Of a DNA stretch of 64,000 bases, positions 36,549-45,436 are shown in pieces. How positions within the stretch are numbered: position 1 is the first letter of the stretch; every line of letters begins with the position of its first letter. The DNA comes from Geminicoccus roseus DSM 18922 (GTDB lineage: Bacteria > Pseudomonadota > Alphaproteobacteria > Geminicoccales > Geminicoccaceae), in assembly GCF_000427665.1 (NCBI RefSeq), contig NZ_KE386572.1:3720373-3784372 (forward strand), in the 5' to 3' direction. The notes under the pieces were generated by a model. That model worked only from the letters and a program-made list of their open reading frames with translations. It was not told the DNA's origin and searched no databases. The translations under genes and the position numbers were made by a program.

Positions 36549-36562
36549 CCGCCCGCTCGCCG

Positions 36563-36587
36563 GGTCTGGCGCGCCTCGTCAGACCCC
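36563..36587. terminator. Hairpin after ybbP
   Basis: GGGTCTG and CAGACCC form a perfect 7-base stem with an 11-base loop, 15 bases after the ybbP stop. No T-run follows, so it would be a weak or Rho-assisted terminator. Confidence 0.4.
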
Positions 36588-36886
36588 GCGACAGTCCCGG
36601 TGCGGAGCAAACAATACAAGCCACGGGCCCGATCGCGTTCTTCTTCGGCAGCCGTCGACGATGCCCGCCGAGGACTTGGCCGCGCGAACAAGCACCGGCC
36701 GCGATCTCGTGGCTGGCGAGGGATATTCAGTATCCGGCCGCGGCTGACCGGATTGTAACGATATGTATCACTTCGCAGCCGGGTGCGCCCCCGCCCGTCT
36801 GGTCTTGAAGCGCCCGGCCATATCGCTATATCTTCGATGTACGAGCGACGGCCGGGCAAGGTCGTCGTCCCCCTTGAGGAGGTTAC
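36588..36886 (+). promoter_or_regulatory. Leader and promoter of the BI-1 family gene
   Basis: This gap of about 300 bases has no gene. A promoter candidate is TTGAAG at 36805-36810, 16 bases, TATATC at 36827-36832, which gives a leader of about 45 bases ending in a strong GAGGAGG ribosome site before the ATG at 36887. Confidence 0.5.
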
Positions 36887-37615
36887 ATGGCATTCGGCAC
36901 GGATCCCCGCTTGGCCCGCATGGGCGGACGTGTAGCGGTCGACCAGGTCGACGCGGGCCTGCGCCGCTACATGCTGTCGATCTACAACTACATGGGTCTC
37001 GGCCTGGCGCTCACCGGCATCATCGCGATGTTCGTGGCGGCCACGCCTGCGATCTACGTCCCGATCTTCACCTCGCCGCTCAAGTGGGTGGTGATGCTGG
37101 CGCCGCTGGGCTTCATCTTTTTCCTGGGCTTCCGCGTCCAGCAGATGAGCGCCTCCGCGGTCCAGATGACCTTCTGGGCGTTCTGCGCCGTGATGGGCCT
37201 GTCCATGGCCTCGATCTTCCTGGTGTTCACCGGTGAGAGCGTGGCGCGGACCTTCTTCATCACCGCCGCCGCGTTCGGTGCCTTGTCGCTGTACGGCTAC
37301 ACCACCAAGCGCGACCTCTCGGCGATGGGCACGTTCCTGGTGGTCGGCCTGTTCGGCCTGATCATCGCGAGCGTGGTGAACATCTTCATCGGCTCCAGCG
37401 CGATCCAGTTCATGGTCAGCGTGGCGGGCGTGCTGATCTTCGCCGGCCTGACCGCCTGGGACACCCAGCGGCTGAAGGAGATGTACCTGGACAACATGGA
37501 GCCGGGTGCGCAGACCAAGATGGCGGTCATGGGTGCGCTGACCCTGTACCTGGACTTCATCAACATGTTCCAGTTCCTGCTGCAGTTCATGGGCGTGCGC
37601 ACCAACAGCGAGTGA
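36887..37615 (+). CDS. Bax inhibitor-1 (BI-1)/YccA family membrane protein
   Basis: A 242-residue membrane protein with seven hydrophobic helices after a 40-residue cytoplasmic leader (VAVDQVDAGLRRYMLSIYNYMGLGLALTG). The family mark is LTAWDTQRLKEMY near residue 190 and a C-terminal LYLDFINMFQFLLQFMG. It belongs to the BI-1/TMBIM family, whose bacterial members include YccA, an inhibitor of FtsH, and BsYetJ, a calcium leak channel. The strong GAGGAGG site suggests good expression. Followed by a terminator. Confidence 0.9.
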   Translation: MAFGTDPRLARMGGRVAVDQVDAGLRRYMLSIYNYMGLGLALTGIIAMFVAATPAIYVPIFTSPLKWVVMLAPLGFIFFLGFRVQQMSASAVQMTFWAFCAVMGLSMASIFLVFTGESVARTFFITAAAFGALSLYGYTTKRDLSAMGTFLVVGLFGLIIASVVNIFIGSSAIQFMVSVAGVLIFAGLTAWDTQRLKEMYLDNMEPGAQTKMAVMGALTLYLDFINMFQFLLQFMGVRTNSE

Positions 37616-37647
37616 TGCATGGCTGATTGACGCGCTCGACTGACGCG

Positions 37648-37686
37648 AGGGGCCGGTTGCCTGCTAAGGGTGGCCGGCCCTTTTTC
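37648..37686 (+). terminator. Terminator after the BI-1 gene
   Basis: AGGGGCCGG pairs with CCGGCCCTT (37674-37682; one G-T wobble) across a 17-base loop, followed by TTTTTCTT. It lies 33 bases after the BI-1 stop and just before the next gene's leader. Confidence 0.75.
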
Positions 37687-37719
37687 TTGTCCTGCCTTTA
37701 TCTGCGAGACCGCCGCCCC

Positions 37720-38721
37720 GTGTCGAAGATGTCGTCCGCCGCTGTTCTGGCGCTGCTGCTGGCCGCCTGCGCCGCCGATCCCCCGGCCGCGATCGCGGTC
37801 GCCGACGAGGCCCGGGTGCGCCGGGTGCCGGTTCCCGACCTCGACCTGCCCCAGGTCCTGCCCGGCGGCGCCGTCCTGGACGATGCCTGGGAACTGCGCT
37901 CCGCCCTGCCGATCACCGGGCTCTCGGCGATGGCGCTCCACGGCGAGCGCCTGCTGCTCGCGACCGATGCCGGGGAGATGTTTGAGACCAGCTGCCCGGC
38001 TGGCCTACCCCTGTCCGGCTGCGCCGAGCGCTGGCGCTATGGCGGGCGGCTGGTGGCAAGGGGTGCGCCGCGGGCCGATGTGGAGGCCCTGGCGATCCGC
38101 CCGGACGGCAGCGTGATCCTGGGGCTGGAGAACCTGCCGCGCCTGGCGCTGCTCGCCGGGGAGGGGCAGGGTGGCTACCGGATCGAGCGGCTGGCGGATG
38201 CGCCGGACCTGGGCTTCCTGCCGAAGAACGACGGGCCTGAGGCGATGACGTCGCTGCCGGATGGGCGGCTGATCGTTTTGCCCGAGGGCGGGGTCGACCA
38301 GGACGCCCGGGCGCTGGTGCTCCTGCAGGACCGGAACGGGGCCTGGAAGCGCCACCGGATCGCCCTGCCCGATGCCAGCCTGCGCCCGGTGGAGGCGGCG
38401 GTGGCCGGCGATCATCTGTTCGTGCTGCTGCGCAGCTTCGGCCTGCTGGCCGGCTGGCATGGCGAGATCCTGGCGCTGCCGCTGGCGGGGCTGGAAGCCC
38501 CGGGCGAGATGCTGCCGGAGCCGCGCTCGATCGCCACGATCACCGACCAGCCAATCGCCGACAACCACGAGGCCATGGCCGTGCGGCGCCTGGCCGACGG
38601 CAGCTATTCGATCCTGGTGGCGAGCGACGACAATGCCCTGATGCTGCAGCGCAAGCTGCTGCTGGCGCTCAGCTGGAGTGAAGAGCAGGCCCAGGCAGGG
38701 CGGGCGCTCGGAGATTCATGA
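37720..38721 (+). CDS. Phytase/esterase-like lipoprotein (beta-propeller)
   Basis: A 333-residue protein of the esterase-like activity of phytase family. A short lipoprotein signal, MSSAAVLALLLAAC, with lipobox LAAC, anchors it in the envelope. The mature part repeats propeller-type blades (LSAMALHGERLLLATDAGEMF, VEALAIRPDGSVILGLENLPRL, PEAMTSLPDGRLIVLPEGG, NHEAMAVRRLADGSYSILVASDDN). Function is unproven. I used the GTG at 37720, which adds a lysine to the signal; the ATG at 37729 is equally possible. Its 3' end overlaps the convergent transporter gene by 53 bases. Confidence 0.8.
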   Translation: MSKMSSAAVLALLLAACAADPPAAIAVADEARVRRVPVPDLDLPQVLPGGAVLDDAWELRSALPITGLSAMALHGERLLLATDAGEMFETSCPAGLPLSGCAERWRYGGRLVARGAPRADVEALAIRPDGSVILGLENLPRLALLAGEGQGGYRIERLADAPDLGFLPKNDGPEAMTSLPDGRLIVLPEGGVDQDARALVLLQDRNGAWKRHRIALPDASLRPVEAAVAGDHLFVLLRSFGLLAGWHGEILALPLAGLEAPGEMLPEPRSIATITDQPIADNHEAMAVRRLADGSYSILVASDDNALMLQRKLLLALSWSEEQAQAGRALGDS

Positions 38722-39220
38722 TCGCCCGGAACGGGACGAGCAGGATCAGCGCCATGGCGAGCTTGGCGCCCAGATCGCCCACCGCCCAGCTCACCCAGGG
38801 CAGGCCGGTGAACGCGAAGGCGCCGGCGAAGAACACGCCGGTGTCCCAGGTGGACGCCAGCAGCGAGCCGATCAGCGGCGCCTTCCACCACGACGCGCGG
38901 CGCATCCGGTCGAAGATCGCGATGTCGAGGAGCTGCGAAGTCAGGAACGCGGCGCCGGACGCCAGGGCGATCCGGACATCGGCCAGGATCAGCGACAGGA
39001 CGACGCCCAGCGCGAAGCCGACATAGGCAACGTGCCGGGCCCGCTTCGGGCCGTACCAGCGATTGGTGAGGTCGGTGACCAGGAACGCCAGCGGGTAGCT
39101 GAACGCGCCCCAGGTCAGCCAGTCATTGATCGGGAACTGGACCAGCCAGTTGGAGGCGACCACCACGACCACCATGGCCGCGACCGCTTCCATGGGCAGC
39201 GTGCGGAGGAATGCAGGCAT
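38669..39220 (-). CDS. VUT-family (YhhQ-like) queuosine precursor transporter
   Basis: A 183-residue membrane protein with about six helices. Family marks are FPINDWLTWGAFSYPLAFLVTDLTNRWYGPKRARHVAYVGF and the helix-loop LIGSLLASTWDTGVFF. Homologues (YhhQ) take up preQ0/preQ1 or queuosine base. The ATG is preceded by GAAGG. It overlaps the convergent phytase-like gene by 53 bases at the 3' ends, so both C-termini are encoded by the same DNA. No queuosine genes are adjacent. Confidence 0.86.
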   Translation of the reverse strand: MPAFLRTLPMEAVAAMVVVVVASNWLVQFPINDWLTWGAFSYPLAFLVTDLTNRWYGPKRARHVAYVGFALGVVLSLILADVRIALASGAAFLTSQLLDIAIFDRMRRASWWKAPLIGSLLASTWDTGVFFAGAFAFTGLPWVSWAVGDLGAKLAMALILLVPFRAIMNLRAPALPGPALHSS

Positions 39221-39264
39221 GGCAGGTCGCCTTCAGCAGCGAAGAATGCGTCCGCGGGTGAGGC

Positions 39265-39561
39265 TCAGGCCTCGGCGGCGCTGGCGCGCACGGCCAGGAT
39301 GCGCTCCTGGACCCGCGCCAGTTCGGCCGGCAGGTCCTTGCGCGCGGCCTCGACCAGGAAGCCGTCCAGGCCGCCATGCTTGTCCAGGGTCCGCATCGCC
39401 GCCACGGTGAGGCGGATACGGAACTGCTGCTTCAGCGTTTCGCTGTAGAGGCGGCGATACTGCAGGTTCGGCAGGTACCGGCGACGGGTCTTGTTGTTCG
39501 CGTGGCTGACATTGTTGCCGACGAGAACGCCCTTGCCCGAAACGGCGCAGCGACGTGCCAT
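39265..39561 (-). CDS. rpmB: 50S ribosomal protein bL28
   Basis: A 98-residue ribosomal protein beginning [34 protein letters not shown], the bL28 signature, then [23 protein letters not shown]. It has the longer alphaproteobacterial C-terminus ([18 protein letters not shown]). The ATG at 39561 has AGGA seven bases upstream; the frame is open further upstream without homology. It is a single-gene unit on the minus strand, 44 bases beyond the transporter start. Confidence 0.96.
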   Translation of the reverse strand: MARRCAVSGKGVLVGNNVSHANNKTRRRYLPNLQYRRLYSETLKQQFRIRLTVAAMRTLDKHGGLDGFLVEAARKDLPAELARVQERILAVRASAAEA

Positions 39562-39741
39562 GGGAAGATCCTCAATAAAACTCGTGACCGATCGGACGAA
39601 CGGGGCCCGCAGGTGGCGGAAGCCCGGCACGCAGTGCGGGCGCATCTAGCCGGGTGCGGGCCCGGCGTCAAGCTGGCGGGTCCCGCTGGCTTCCCCGCGA
39701 GCCGGATCAGGCCGGCGCGCCGGGCCGATCCGGGTTTATGC

Positions 39742-39807
39742 TGCGCTGCACAAAAATGCCCCTTGCATCAGGTTCGAATGACTCTTATCTAGCGATTGTG
39801 CGATGCA
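39742..39807 (+). promoter_or_regulatory. Phasin promoter with two candidate PhaR operators
   Basis: TGCGCTGCA (39742-39750) and TGCGATGCA (39799-39807) are two TGCNNNGCA palindromes. They sit within inverted 15-base copies (39739-39753 and 39796-39810) that agree at 12 of 15 positions. Between them lies a promoter candidate: TTGCAT at 39763-39768, 17 bases, TATCTA at 39786-39791. PhaR, the PHB-responsive repressor of phasin genes, is known to bind CTGC-spacer-GCAG type sites, so these are plausible PhaR sites. PhaR itself is not in the window. Confidence 0.5.
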
Positions 39808-39865
39808 GCATAACAAGAATTCGTGCCAAGCCCGTCGTCATGTCGCCATAAAGGAGAGTTCACCC

Positions 39866-40243
39866 GTGGCTCAGTTTGCATTTCCTGCCCCGAAGTTCGA
39901 TGCCGACCTGTTCGCCGCCGCCCAGAAGCGCAATGTCGAGGCCTTCACCGGCGCGACCCAGATCTTCGCCGACGGCATGCGCACCCTGGCGCAGCGCCAG
40001 TCCGAGATCGCCCAGGCGTCCATGAAGCAGTTCATGGCTGACAGCCAGGCCTTCCTGACCACCAAGCCCACCGAGGTGAAGCCCGCCGACGTCGCCGGCA
40101 AGGTCAAGACCGCCTACGAGTCGGCCATCGCCAACGTGCAGGAACTCGGCAACATCGTGGTGAAGGCCCAGACCGACGCCCTGAACGTGCTGAACAACGC
40201 CGCGGTCGCCAATTTCGACGACATGAAGAAGGTCGGCGCCTGA
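39866..40243 (+). CDS. Phasin family protein (PHB granule coat)
   Basis: A 125-residue amphipathic helical protein of the phasin_2 family. It opens VAQFAFPAPKFDADLFAAAQKRNVEAFTGATQIFADGMRTLAQRQSE, with the family's NxEA and AQRQxE segments, then a long Ala/Lys helical region. Phasins coat polyhydroxyalkanoate granules. The GTG at 39866 with AGGAG nine bases upstream is the start; the ATG at 39803 would add 21 residues that run through the operator. Strong terminator follows. PHB synthase genes are elsewhere. Confidence 0.88.
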   Translation: MAQFAFPAPKFDADLFAAAQKRNVEAFTGATQIFADGMRTLAQRQSEIAQASMKQFMADSQAFLTTKPTEVKPADVAGKVKTAYESAIANVQELGNIVVKAQTDALNVLNNAAVANFDDMKKVGA

Positions 40244-40310
40244 ACCCAGGCCCGGGTGCCGACTGGCAGGTCCTCACGCGGACTGGCCAGGTAGCACCGT
40301 CGATCTGCAC

Positions 40311-40344
40311 GAAGGGGCAGCGCGAGCGATCGCGCTGCCCCTTC
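40311..40344. terminator. Perfect 15-base hairpin after the phasin gene
   Basis: GAAGGGGCAGCGCGA (40311-40325) pairs perfectly with TCGCGCTGCCCCTTC (40330-40344) around a 4-base loop. It lies between the phasin and the convergent nitroreductase gene (stop at 40362) and can serve both. A T-run is short (GTCGTT). Confidence 0.75.
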
Positions 40345-40361
40345 GTCGTTGGCCGTACCGC

Positions 40362-40946
40362 TCAGCCCTGCCGCGCGCTGGCGGTCCACCGGCTCGTGAT
40401 GGCGGCCGGGTCCTTCTTGGCGCTGGCCGGGTGCTCCTCGACATAGGAGCCCACGTACAGAAAGCCGGTGATCACGTCGTCGCCGGCGAGGCCCAGGCCG
40501 TCCCGCACCATCGGGTCGTAGGCGTTCTTGCCGGTGACCCACTTGCTGGCGAAGCCGGCGGCATGCGCTGCCAGCAGCATGTTCTGCATCGCGGCCGCCC
40601 CGGCGCTCAGTTGCTCCACCGCCGGGATCTTCGGATGGTCGGCGCGGACCTGGGTCACCACCACGATCACCACCGCGGCGCGCTGCGGGTTGCGGCGCTG
40701 CTTGTCCAGGTCGGCCTCGGCGACCTGCGGGTCGGCCTGGCGCGCGGCCCGCACGAACAGGTCGCCCAGCTCAGCGCGCGCCTCGCCCTCCACCACCAGG
40801 AACCGGAACGGCGCCAGCCTGCCATGGTCGGGGGCGGCGGCGCCGGCCGCCAGGATCGCCTCCAGTTCCGCCCGATCCGGCCCGGGCGCGCCCATCTTGA
40901 GCGGCGGTATGCTGGTCCGGCCCATGATCGCGCTCACAACATCCAT
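40362..40946 (-). CDS. Nitroreductase family protein
   Basis: A 194-residue flavoprotein of the small YdjA-like group. Family features are the TSIPPL opening, ELEAILAAGAAAPDHGRLAPFRFLVVEG (FMN phosphate region), VTQVRADHPKIPAVEQLSAGAAAMQNMLLAAHAAGFASKW and a C-terminal GFLYVGSY. It likely uses FMN and NAD(P)H to reduce nitro or quinone-like compounds; the natural substrate is unknown. It stands alone, convergent with phasin and divergent from the MaoC gene. Confidence 0.88.
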   Translation of the reverse strand: MDVVSAIMGRTSIPPLKMGAPGPDRAELEAILAAGAAAPDHGRLAPFRFLVVEGEARAELGDLFVRAARQADPQVAEADLDKQRRNPQRAAVVIVVVTQVRADHPKIPAVEQLSAGAAAMQNMLLAAHAAGFASKWVTGKNAYDPMVRDGLGLAGDDVITGFLYVGSYVEEHPASAKKDPAAITSRWTASARQG

Positions 40947-41161
40947 GGAGTCATCCCCTGCTTCCCGCTGGCCCCGCTGCCGGCCGGTCGGGCCGTCTCC
41001 TAGCGCGAAACCGGAAGGCAGCGAAGGCGTACCCGGAACATGTGGGGCGACAGGCGCTGCTTGCGCCGCCCGATCCGGAAAGGCTAGGGCGGTGCGCCGG
41101 TCGGGCGCCTTCGGGTGGCCGCCGGGCAGAACAGGACAACTGGAACGGCCACAGGACGGGC

Positions 41162-41590
41162 ATGTCGGAGCAGGGCTATTATCTCGAGGATCTGCAGCCG
41201 GGCATGTCGGCCGCGTTCGGCAAGACCGTGACCGATGCCGACCTGATCCTGTTCGCCGGCGTGTCCGGCGACACCAACCCCGTCCACCTGGACGAGGAGT
41301 TCGCCGCCCAGACCATCTTCAAGGGGCGGATCGCCCACGGCATGCTGATCGCCGGGGTGATCTCGGCGGTGCTGGGCACGCGGCTGCCGGGTCCGGGCGC
41401 CATCTATGTCAGCCAGTCGATGAAGTTCCTGGCGCCGGTCCGGGTCGGCGACACGCTGAAGGCTTCCGTGACCGTGCGCGCCGTCGACTATGAGCGGCGC
41501 CGGGTGACCCTCGACACCGAATGCCGGGTGCGCGAGACCAAGGTCGTGGTGGGCGAGGCGGTCCTGATGGTCCAGCGCCGCCCGGCGTGA
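41162..41590 (+). CDS. MaoC-like dehydratase ((R)-specific enoyl-CoA hydratase type)
   Basis: A 142-residue hotdog-fold protein. The hydratase-2 motif is FAGVSGDTNPVHLDEEFAAQTIFKGRIAHGML, with the catalytic Asp (SGDTNP) and His (NPVHLD). Such PhaJ-type enzymes make (R)-3-hydroxyacyl-CoA and can feed PHA synthesis; a phasin gene lies 0.9 kb away, which fits but does not prove this. The ATG at 41162 is the start; upstream frame lacks homology. Confidence 0.88.
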   Translation: MSEQGYYLEDLQPGMSAAFGKTVTDADLILFAGVSGDTNPVHLDEEFAAQTIFKGRIAHGMLIAGVISAVLGTRLPGPGAIYVSQSMKFLAPVRVGDTLKASVTVRAVDYERRRVTLDTECRVRETKVVVGEAVLMVQRRPA

Positions 41591-41657
41591 GCGCGAATCC
41601 GGTCCGGTGGGAACGGCTCGGCTTGACCCGGCGGCGGGCGTCGCGCATCTGCCGCTC

Positions 41658-42617
41658 ATGCAGGTCCACCGTCATCTCGACCGTCTGCCGAGCGCCGCCC
41701 GCGGCCTGGCCCTGGCCATCGGCAATTTCGACGGCGTCCATCTCGGGCACCGCGCCATTCTCGGCCGGGCCGCCGCCGAGGCGCGCGACCTGGGCGTTCC
41801 GGCCGGCGTGCTCACCTTCGAGCCGCATCCCCGCGAGCTGTTCCGCCCGGAAAGCGCGCCCAGGCGACTGACACCGCTGCGCCGCAAGCTGGAACTCCTG
41901 CAGGACATCGGCGTCAGCCATGTGGTGGTGCCCCGCTTCACCCGGCCGTTCGCCGCGCGCACCGCCGCCGAGTTCGTGGACGATGTGCTGGTCGGCCAGC
42001 TGGCCGTCCGGGTGGTGGTGGTCGGCGCCGATTTCTGCTTCGGCAAGGGCCGCAGCGGCGACGCCGCCTTTCTGGCCGGGCGCCTGGCCGAGCACGGCGT
42101 TGCCGCGGTGGTGCATTGCAAGGTCTCGATCGCGGGCGCGGTCTGCTCCTCCACCACGATCCGCGACCTGCTGGCCGAGGGCGACGTCCGGGGTGCCACC
42201 GCCCTGCTCGGCCGGCCGCACGTGGTCGAGGGGATGGTCCGCCAGGGGGCGGGGCTTGGCCGCCAGATCGGCTTTCCCACCGCCAACATCGCGCCCTTGA
42301 GCCGCCGCGCCCTCCTGCCTGCCCATGGCGTCTATGCGGCCAGGGTCGGCATCGTCGGCGAGGACCAGAACGAGCCGCGCCCGGCGGTGCTGAACTGGGG
42401 CAAACGGCCGACGGTGGATGGGCTCCAGGAGGTCCTGGAGGTGCATCTGTTCGACATGGCCCGAGACCTCTATGGTAAGCGCCTGCGGGTGGGCTTCGTC
42501 GAGCGTCTGCGCGGCGAGATCCGTTTCCCGAACCTGGACGCGCTGGTGGCCCGGATCCGCGAGGATGCCGATGCCGCCCGCGCGCTGCTGTCGTCTCCCC
42601 TCTCGCCGGTCGAATGA
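41658..42617 (+). CDS. ribF: Bifunctional riboflavin kinase / FAD synthetase
   Basis: A 319-residue enzyme that makes FMN, then FAD. The N-terminal FAD-synthetase domain has LAIGNFDGVHLGHRAIL (nucleotidyl-transfer motif), GADFCFGKGRSGD and SSTTIRDLLAEGDV. The C-terminal kinase domain has GRQIGFPTANI and the ending HLFDMARDLYGKRLRVGFVERLRGE. The start is the ATG at 41658. It opens a tight run: its stop overlaps ileS, then lspA, a BamF-like lipoprotein, two M16 genes and mutL follow. Confidence 0.95.
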   Translation: MQVHRHLDRLPSAARGLALAIGNFDGVHLGHRAILGRAAAEARDLGVPAGVLTFEPHPRELFRPESAPRRLTPLRRKLELLQDIGVSHVVVPRFTRPFAARTAAEFVDDVLVGQLAVRVVVVGADFCFGKGRSGDAAFLAGRLAEHGVAAVVHCKVSIAGAVCSSTTIRDLLAEGDVRGATALLGRPHVVEGMVRQGAGLGRQIGFPTANIAPLSRRALLPAHGVYAARVGIVGEDQNEPRPAVLNWGKRPTVDGLQEVLEVHLFDMARDLYGKRLRVGFVERLRGEIRFPNLDALVARIREDADAARALLSSPLSPVE

Positions 42618-45436
42618 TGAGCCAGGATCTGAAGAGCACGGTCTTCCTGCCGAAGACCGATTTCCCGATGCGGGCCGCCTTGCCCGAGCGTGAGCCGGCG
42701 ATCGTCCAGCGCTGGATCGACACCGGGCTGTGGGAGCAGATCCGGGCGCAGTCCAAGGGCCGGCCCCTGTTCGTCCTGCACGACGGCCCGCCTTACGCCA
42801 ACGGCAATATCCACATGGGCACGACGTTGAACAAGGTCCTCAAAGACCTGATCAACCGCTCGCGCCAGATGCTGGGCTATGACGCCAACTACGTGCCCGG
42901 CTGGGACTGCCACGGTTTGCCGATCGAGTGGCAGATCGAGCAGGAATACCGCAAGCGGGGCGCCGACAAGGACGCCGTGCCGATCGTGCAGTTCCGCGAG
43001 GAGTGCCGCAAGCACGCCGCCAAATACATCGACGTCCAGCGCAAGGAGTTCCAGCGCCTGGGCTGCTTAGGGGACTGGAACAACCCCTACACCACCATGG
43101 CGTTCTCCTCCGAGGCGGCGATTTTCGAGGAGCTGGCGAAGTTCCTGGAGAACGGCTCGCTGTATCGCGGCCTGAAGTCGGTGATGTGGTCCACGGTCGA
43201 GAAGACCGCGCTGGCCGAGGCCGAGGTCGAGTATCACGACCACACCTCGACCACGATCTGGGTGCGCTTCCCGCTGGCCCGGGCGGTCGACCCCGCGCTC
43301 GAGGGCGCCGCGGCGGTGATCTGGACCACCACGCCCTGGACGATCCCGGCCAACCGCGCAATCGCCTATGGGCCCGAGATCGCCTACGTGCTGGTCGAGC
43401 CCACCACGGTGGCCGAGCAGTCCACCGTGCGGGTCGGCGACCGGCTGGTGGTCGCCGAGGACCTGCTCCCATCCTTCCTGGAGACCGCCGGGATCACCGG
43501 TCACACCCTGCGCGGGCGCTTTCCCGGCGCCACGCTGGCCGGTGCGGTGGCCGAGCATCCGCTGCGCGGGCTGGCCGACGGCTACGGCTTCGACGTGCCG
43601 CTCCTGGCCGGCGACTTCGTCACCACCGAGCAGGGCACCGGCCTCGTCCACATCGCGCCCTCCCATGGCGAGGACGACTTCAACCTGGGCGCGGCGCACG
43701 GCATTCCCGCCGAGGACACCGTGGCCGCGGACGGCACCTACACCGCGACCGTGCCGGGCTTCACCGGCACCCATGTGTTCAAGGCGCACGAGCCGGTGAT
43801 CCAGGCGCTGACCGAGCGCGGCGCCCTGATCGGCCGCGCCAGCCTGGTGCATTCCTACCCGCATAGCTGGCGCTCCAAGGCGCCCCTGATCTTCCGCGCC
43901 ACCGCCCAGTGGTTCATCGCGATGGATGACGACATCCGCCTGCGCGAAAAGGCGCTGGCGTCGATCGCCGCCACCACCTTCGTGCCGGAAAAGGGCCGCA
44001 ACCGGATCGGCTCGATGGTGGAGGGCCGCCCGGACTGGTGCGTCAGCCGCCAGCGCGCCTGGGGCGTGCCGATCGCGGTGTTCGTCGACAAGGCGAGCGG
44101 CGAGCCGCTCCGCGACCCGGAGGTGTGCCGGCGGATCGCCGACGCGTTTCGGGCCGAGGGTGCGGATGCCTGGTGGTCGCGCGACCCGCAGGACTTTTTG
44201 GGCGAGAAGTACCGGGCGGAGGACTTCGAGAAGGTCGACGACATCCTGGACGTCTGGTTCGACAGTGGTTCGACCCACGCCTTCACCCTGGAAGGCCGCG
44301 ACGACCTGCGCTGGCCGGCCGACCTTTATCTGGAAGGCTCTGACCAGCACCGCGGCTGGTTCCAGTCCTCGCTGCTGGAGAGCTGCGGCACCCGCGGCCG
44401 GGCCCCCTTCGACACCGTGCTGACCCACGGCTTCGTGGTGGACGCCAACGGCCGCAAGATGTCGAAGTCGCTGGGCAACACGCTCTCGCCCATGGACCTG
44501 ATGAAGACCCAGGGCGCGGACATCCTGCGCCTGTGGGTGGTGTCCACCGACTTCTCCGAGGACATCCGGATCAGCAAGGACATCCTGGAGCGCACCGCCG
44601 ACAGCTACCGCAAGGCGCGCAACAGCCTGCGCTACCTTCTGGCCAACCTGGACGGCTTCACCGACGCCGAGAAGCTGCCCGACGCGGAACTGCCCGAGCT
44701 CGAGCAGTGGGTGCTGCACCGGCTGGCCGAGATCGACCGGGCGGTGCGCGCCGGCAACGAGGCCTATGACTTCCTGGGTCCCTACAAGGAGGTCCTGGAG
44801 TTCGCGGCGATCGATCTCTCGGCGTTCTATTTCGACGTGCGCAAGGATGCGCTCTACTGCGACCATCCGGACGACCTTCGCCGCCGCGCCGCCCGCACCG
44901 TGCTCGACCGGGTGTTCGACTGCCTGGTGCGCTGGCTGGCGCCGGTTCTGGTGTTCACCACCGAGGAAGCCTGGCGCTACCGTCATGGCGAGGCTGCCGC
45001 GAGCATCCATCTGGAGCAGTTCGCGCCGGTGCCGGAAGCCTGGTTGCGGCCGGATCTGGGCGAACGCTGGGAGAAGGTCCGCGACCTCCGCCGGGTGGTG
45101 ACCGGCGCCTTGGAGATCGAGCGGCGCGACAAGCGGATCCGCAGCTCCCTGGAGGCGGCGCCGGTTCTCTTCCTGACCGAGGCTCAGGCGGCGGTACTGG
45201 AGGGGCTGGACATGGCCGAGCTGTGCATCACCTCCGCTCTCGACCTGCAGACCGGCCTGGCCCCGGCCGAGGCGTTCCGGCTGGACGACGTGCCGGGTGC
45301 CGCGGTGCTGCCGCGGCCAGCGCCGGGCGGCAAGTGCCTGCGCTGCTGGAGGGTGCTGCCCGAGGCGGAGAGCTCCCCTGAGCATGTCTGCGACCGCTGC
45401 GCCGGGGTGCTTGGCCGGCTGCGGATCGCCGCATGA
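42614..45436 (+). CDS. ileS: Isoleucyl-tRNA synthetase
   Basis: A 940-residue class I synthetase. The HIGH-type motif is YANGNIHMG (61-69), the KMSKS motif is GRKMSKSLGN, and the editing domain lies between (WTTTPWTIPANRAIAYG near 240-255). The C-terminal zinc-binding segment is CLRCWRVLPEAESSPEHVCDRCAG. This is the bacterial eukaryote-unlike, mupirocin-sensitive type. The ATG overlaps the ribF stop by 4 bases; lspA overlaps its end in the same way. Confidence 0.97.
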   Translation: MMSQDLKSTVFLPKTDFPMRAALPEREPAIVQRWIDTGLWEQIRAQSKGRPLFVLHDGPPYANGNIHMGTTLNKVLKDLINRSRQMLGYDANYVPGWDCHGLPIEWQIEQEYRKRGADKDAVPIVQFREECRKHAAKYIDVQRKEFQRLGCLGDWNNPYTTMAFSSEAAIFEELAKFLENGSLYRGLKSVMWSTVEKTALAEAEVEYHDHTSTTIWVRFPLARAVDPALEGAAAVIWTTTPWTIPANRAIAYGPEIAYVLVEPTTVAEQSTVRVGDRLVVAEDLLPSFLETAGITGHTLRGRFPGATLAGAVAEHPLRGLADGYGFDVPLLAGDFVTTEQGTGLVHIAPSHGEDDFNLGAAHGIPAEDTVAADGTYTATVPGFTGTHVFKAHEPVIQALTERGALIGRASLVHSYPHSWRSKAPLIFRATAQWFIAMDDDIRLREKALASIAATTFVPEKGRNRIGSMVEGRPDWCVSRQRAWGVPIAVFVDKASGEPLRDPEVCRRIADAFRAEGADAWWSRDPQDFLGEKYRAEDFEKVDDILDVWFDSGSTHAFTLEGRDDLRWPADLYLEGSDQHRGWFQSSLLESCGTRGRAPFDTVLTHGFVVDANGRKMSKSLGNTLSPMDLMKTQGADILRLWVVSTDFSEDIRISKDILERTADSYRKARNSLRYLLANLDGFTDAEKLPDAELPELEQWVLHRLAEIDRAVRAGNEAYDFLGPYKEVLEFAAIDLSAFYFDVRKDALYCDHPDDLRRRAARTVLDRVFDCLVRWLAPVLVFTTEEAWRYRHGEAAASIHLEQFAPVPEAWLRPDLGERWEKVRDLRRVVTGALEIERRDKRIRSSLEAAPVLFLTEAQAAVLEGLDMAELCITSALDLQTGLAPAEAFRLDDVPGAAVLPRPAPGGKCLRCWRVLPEAESSPEHVCDRCAGVLGRLRIAA

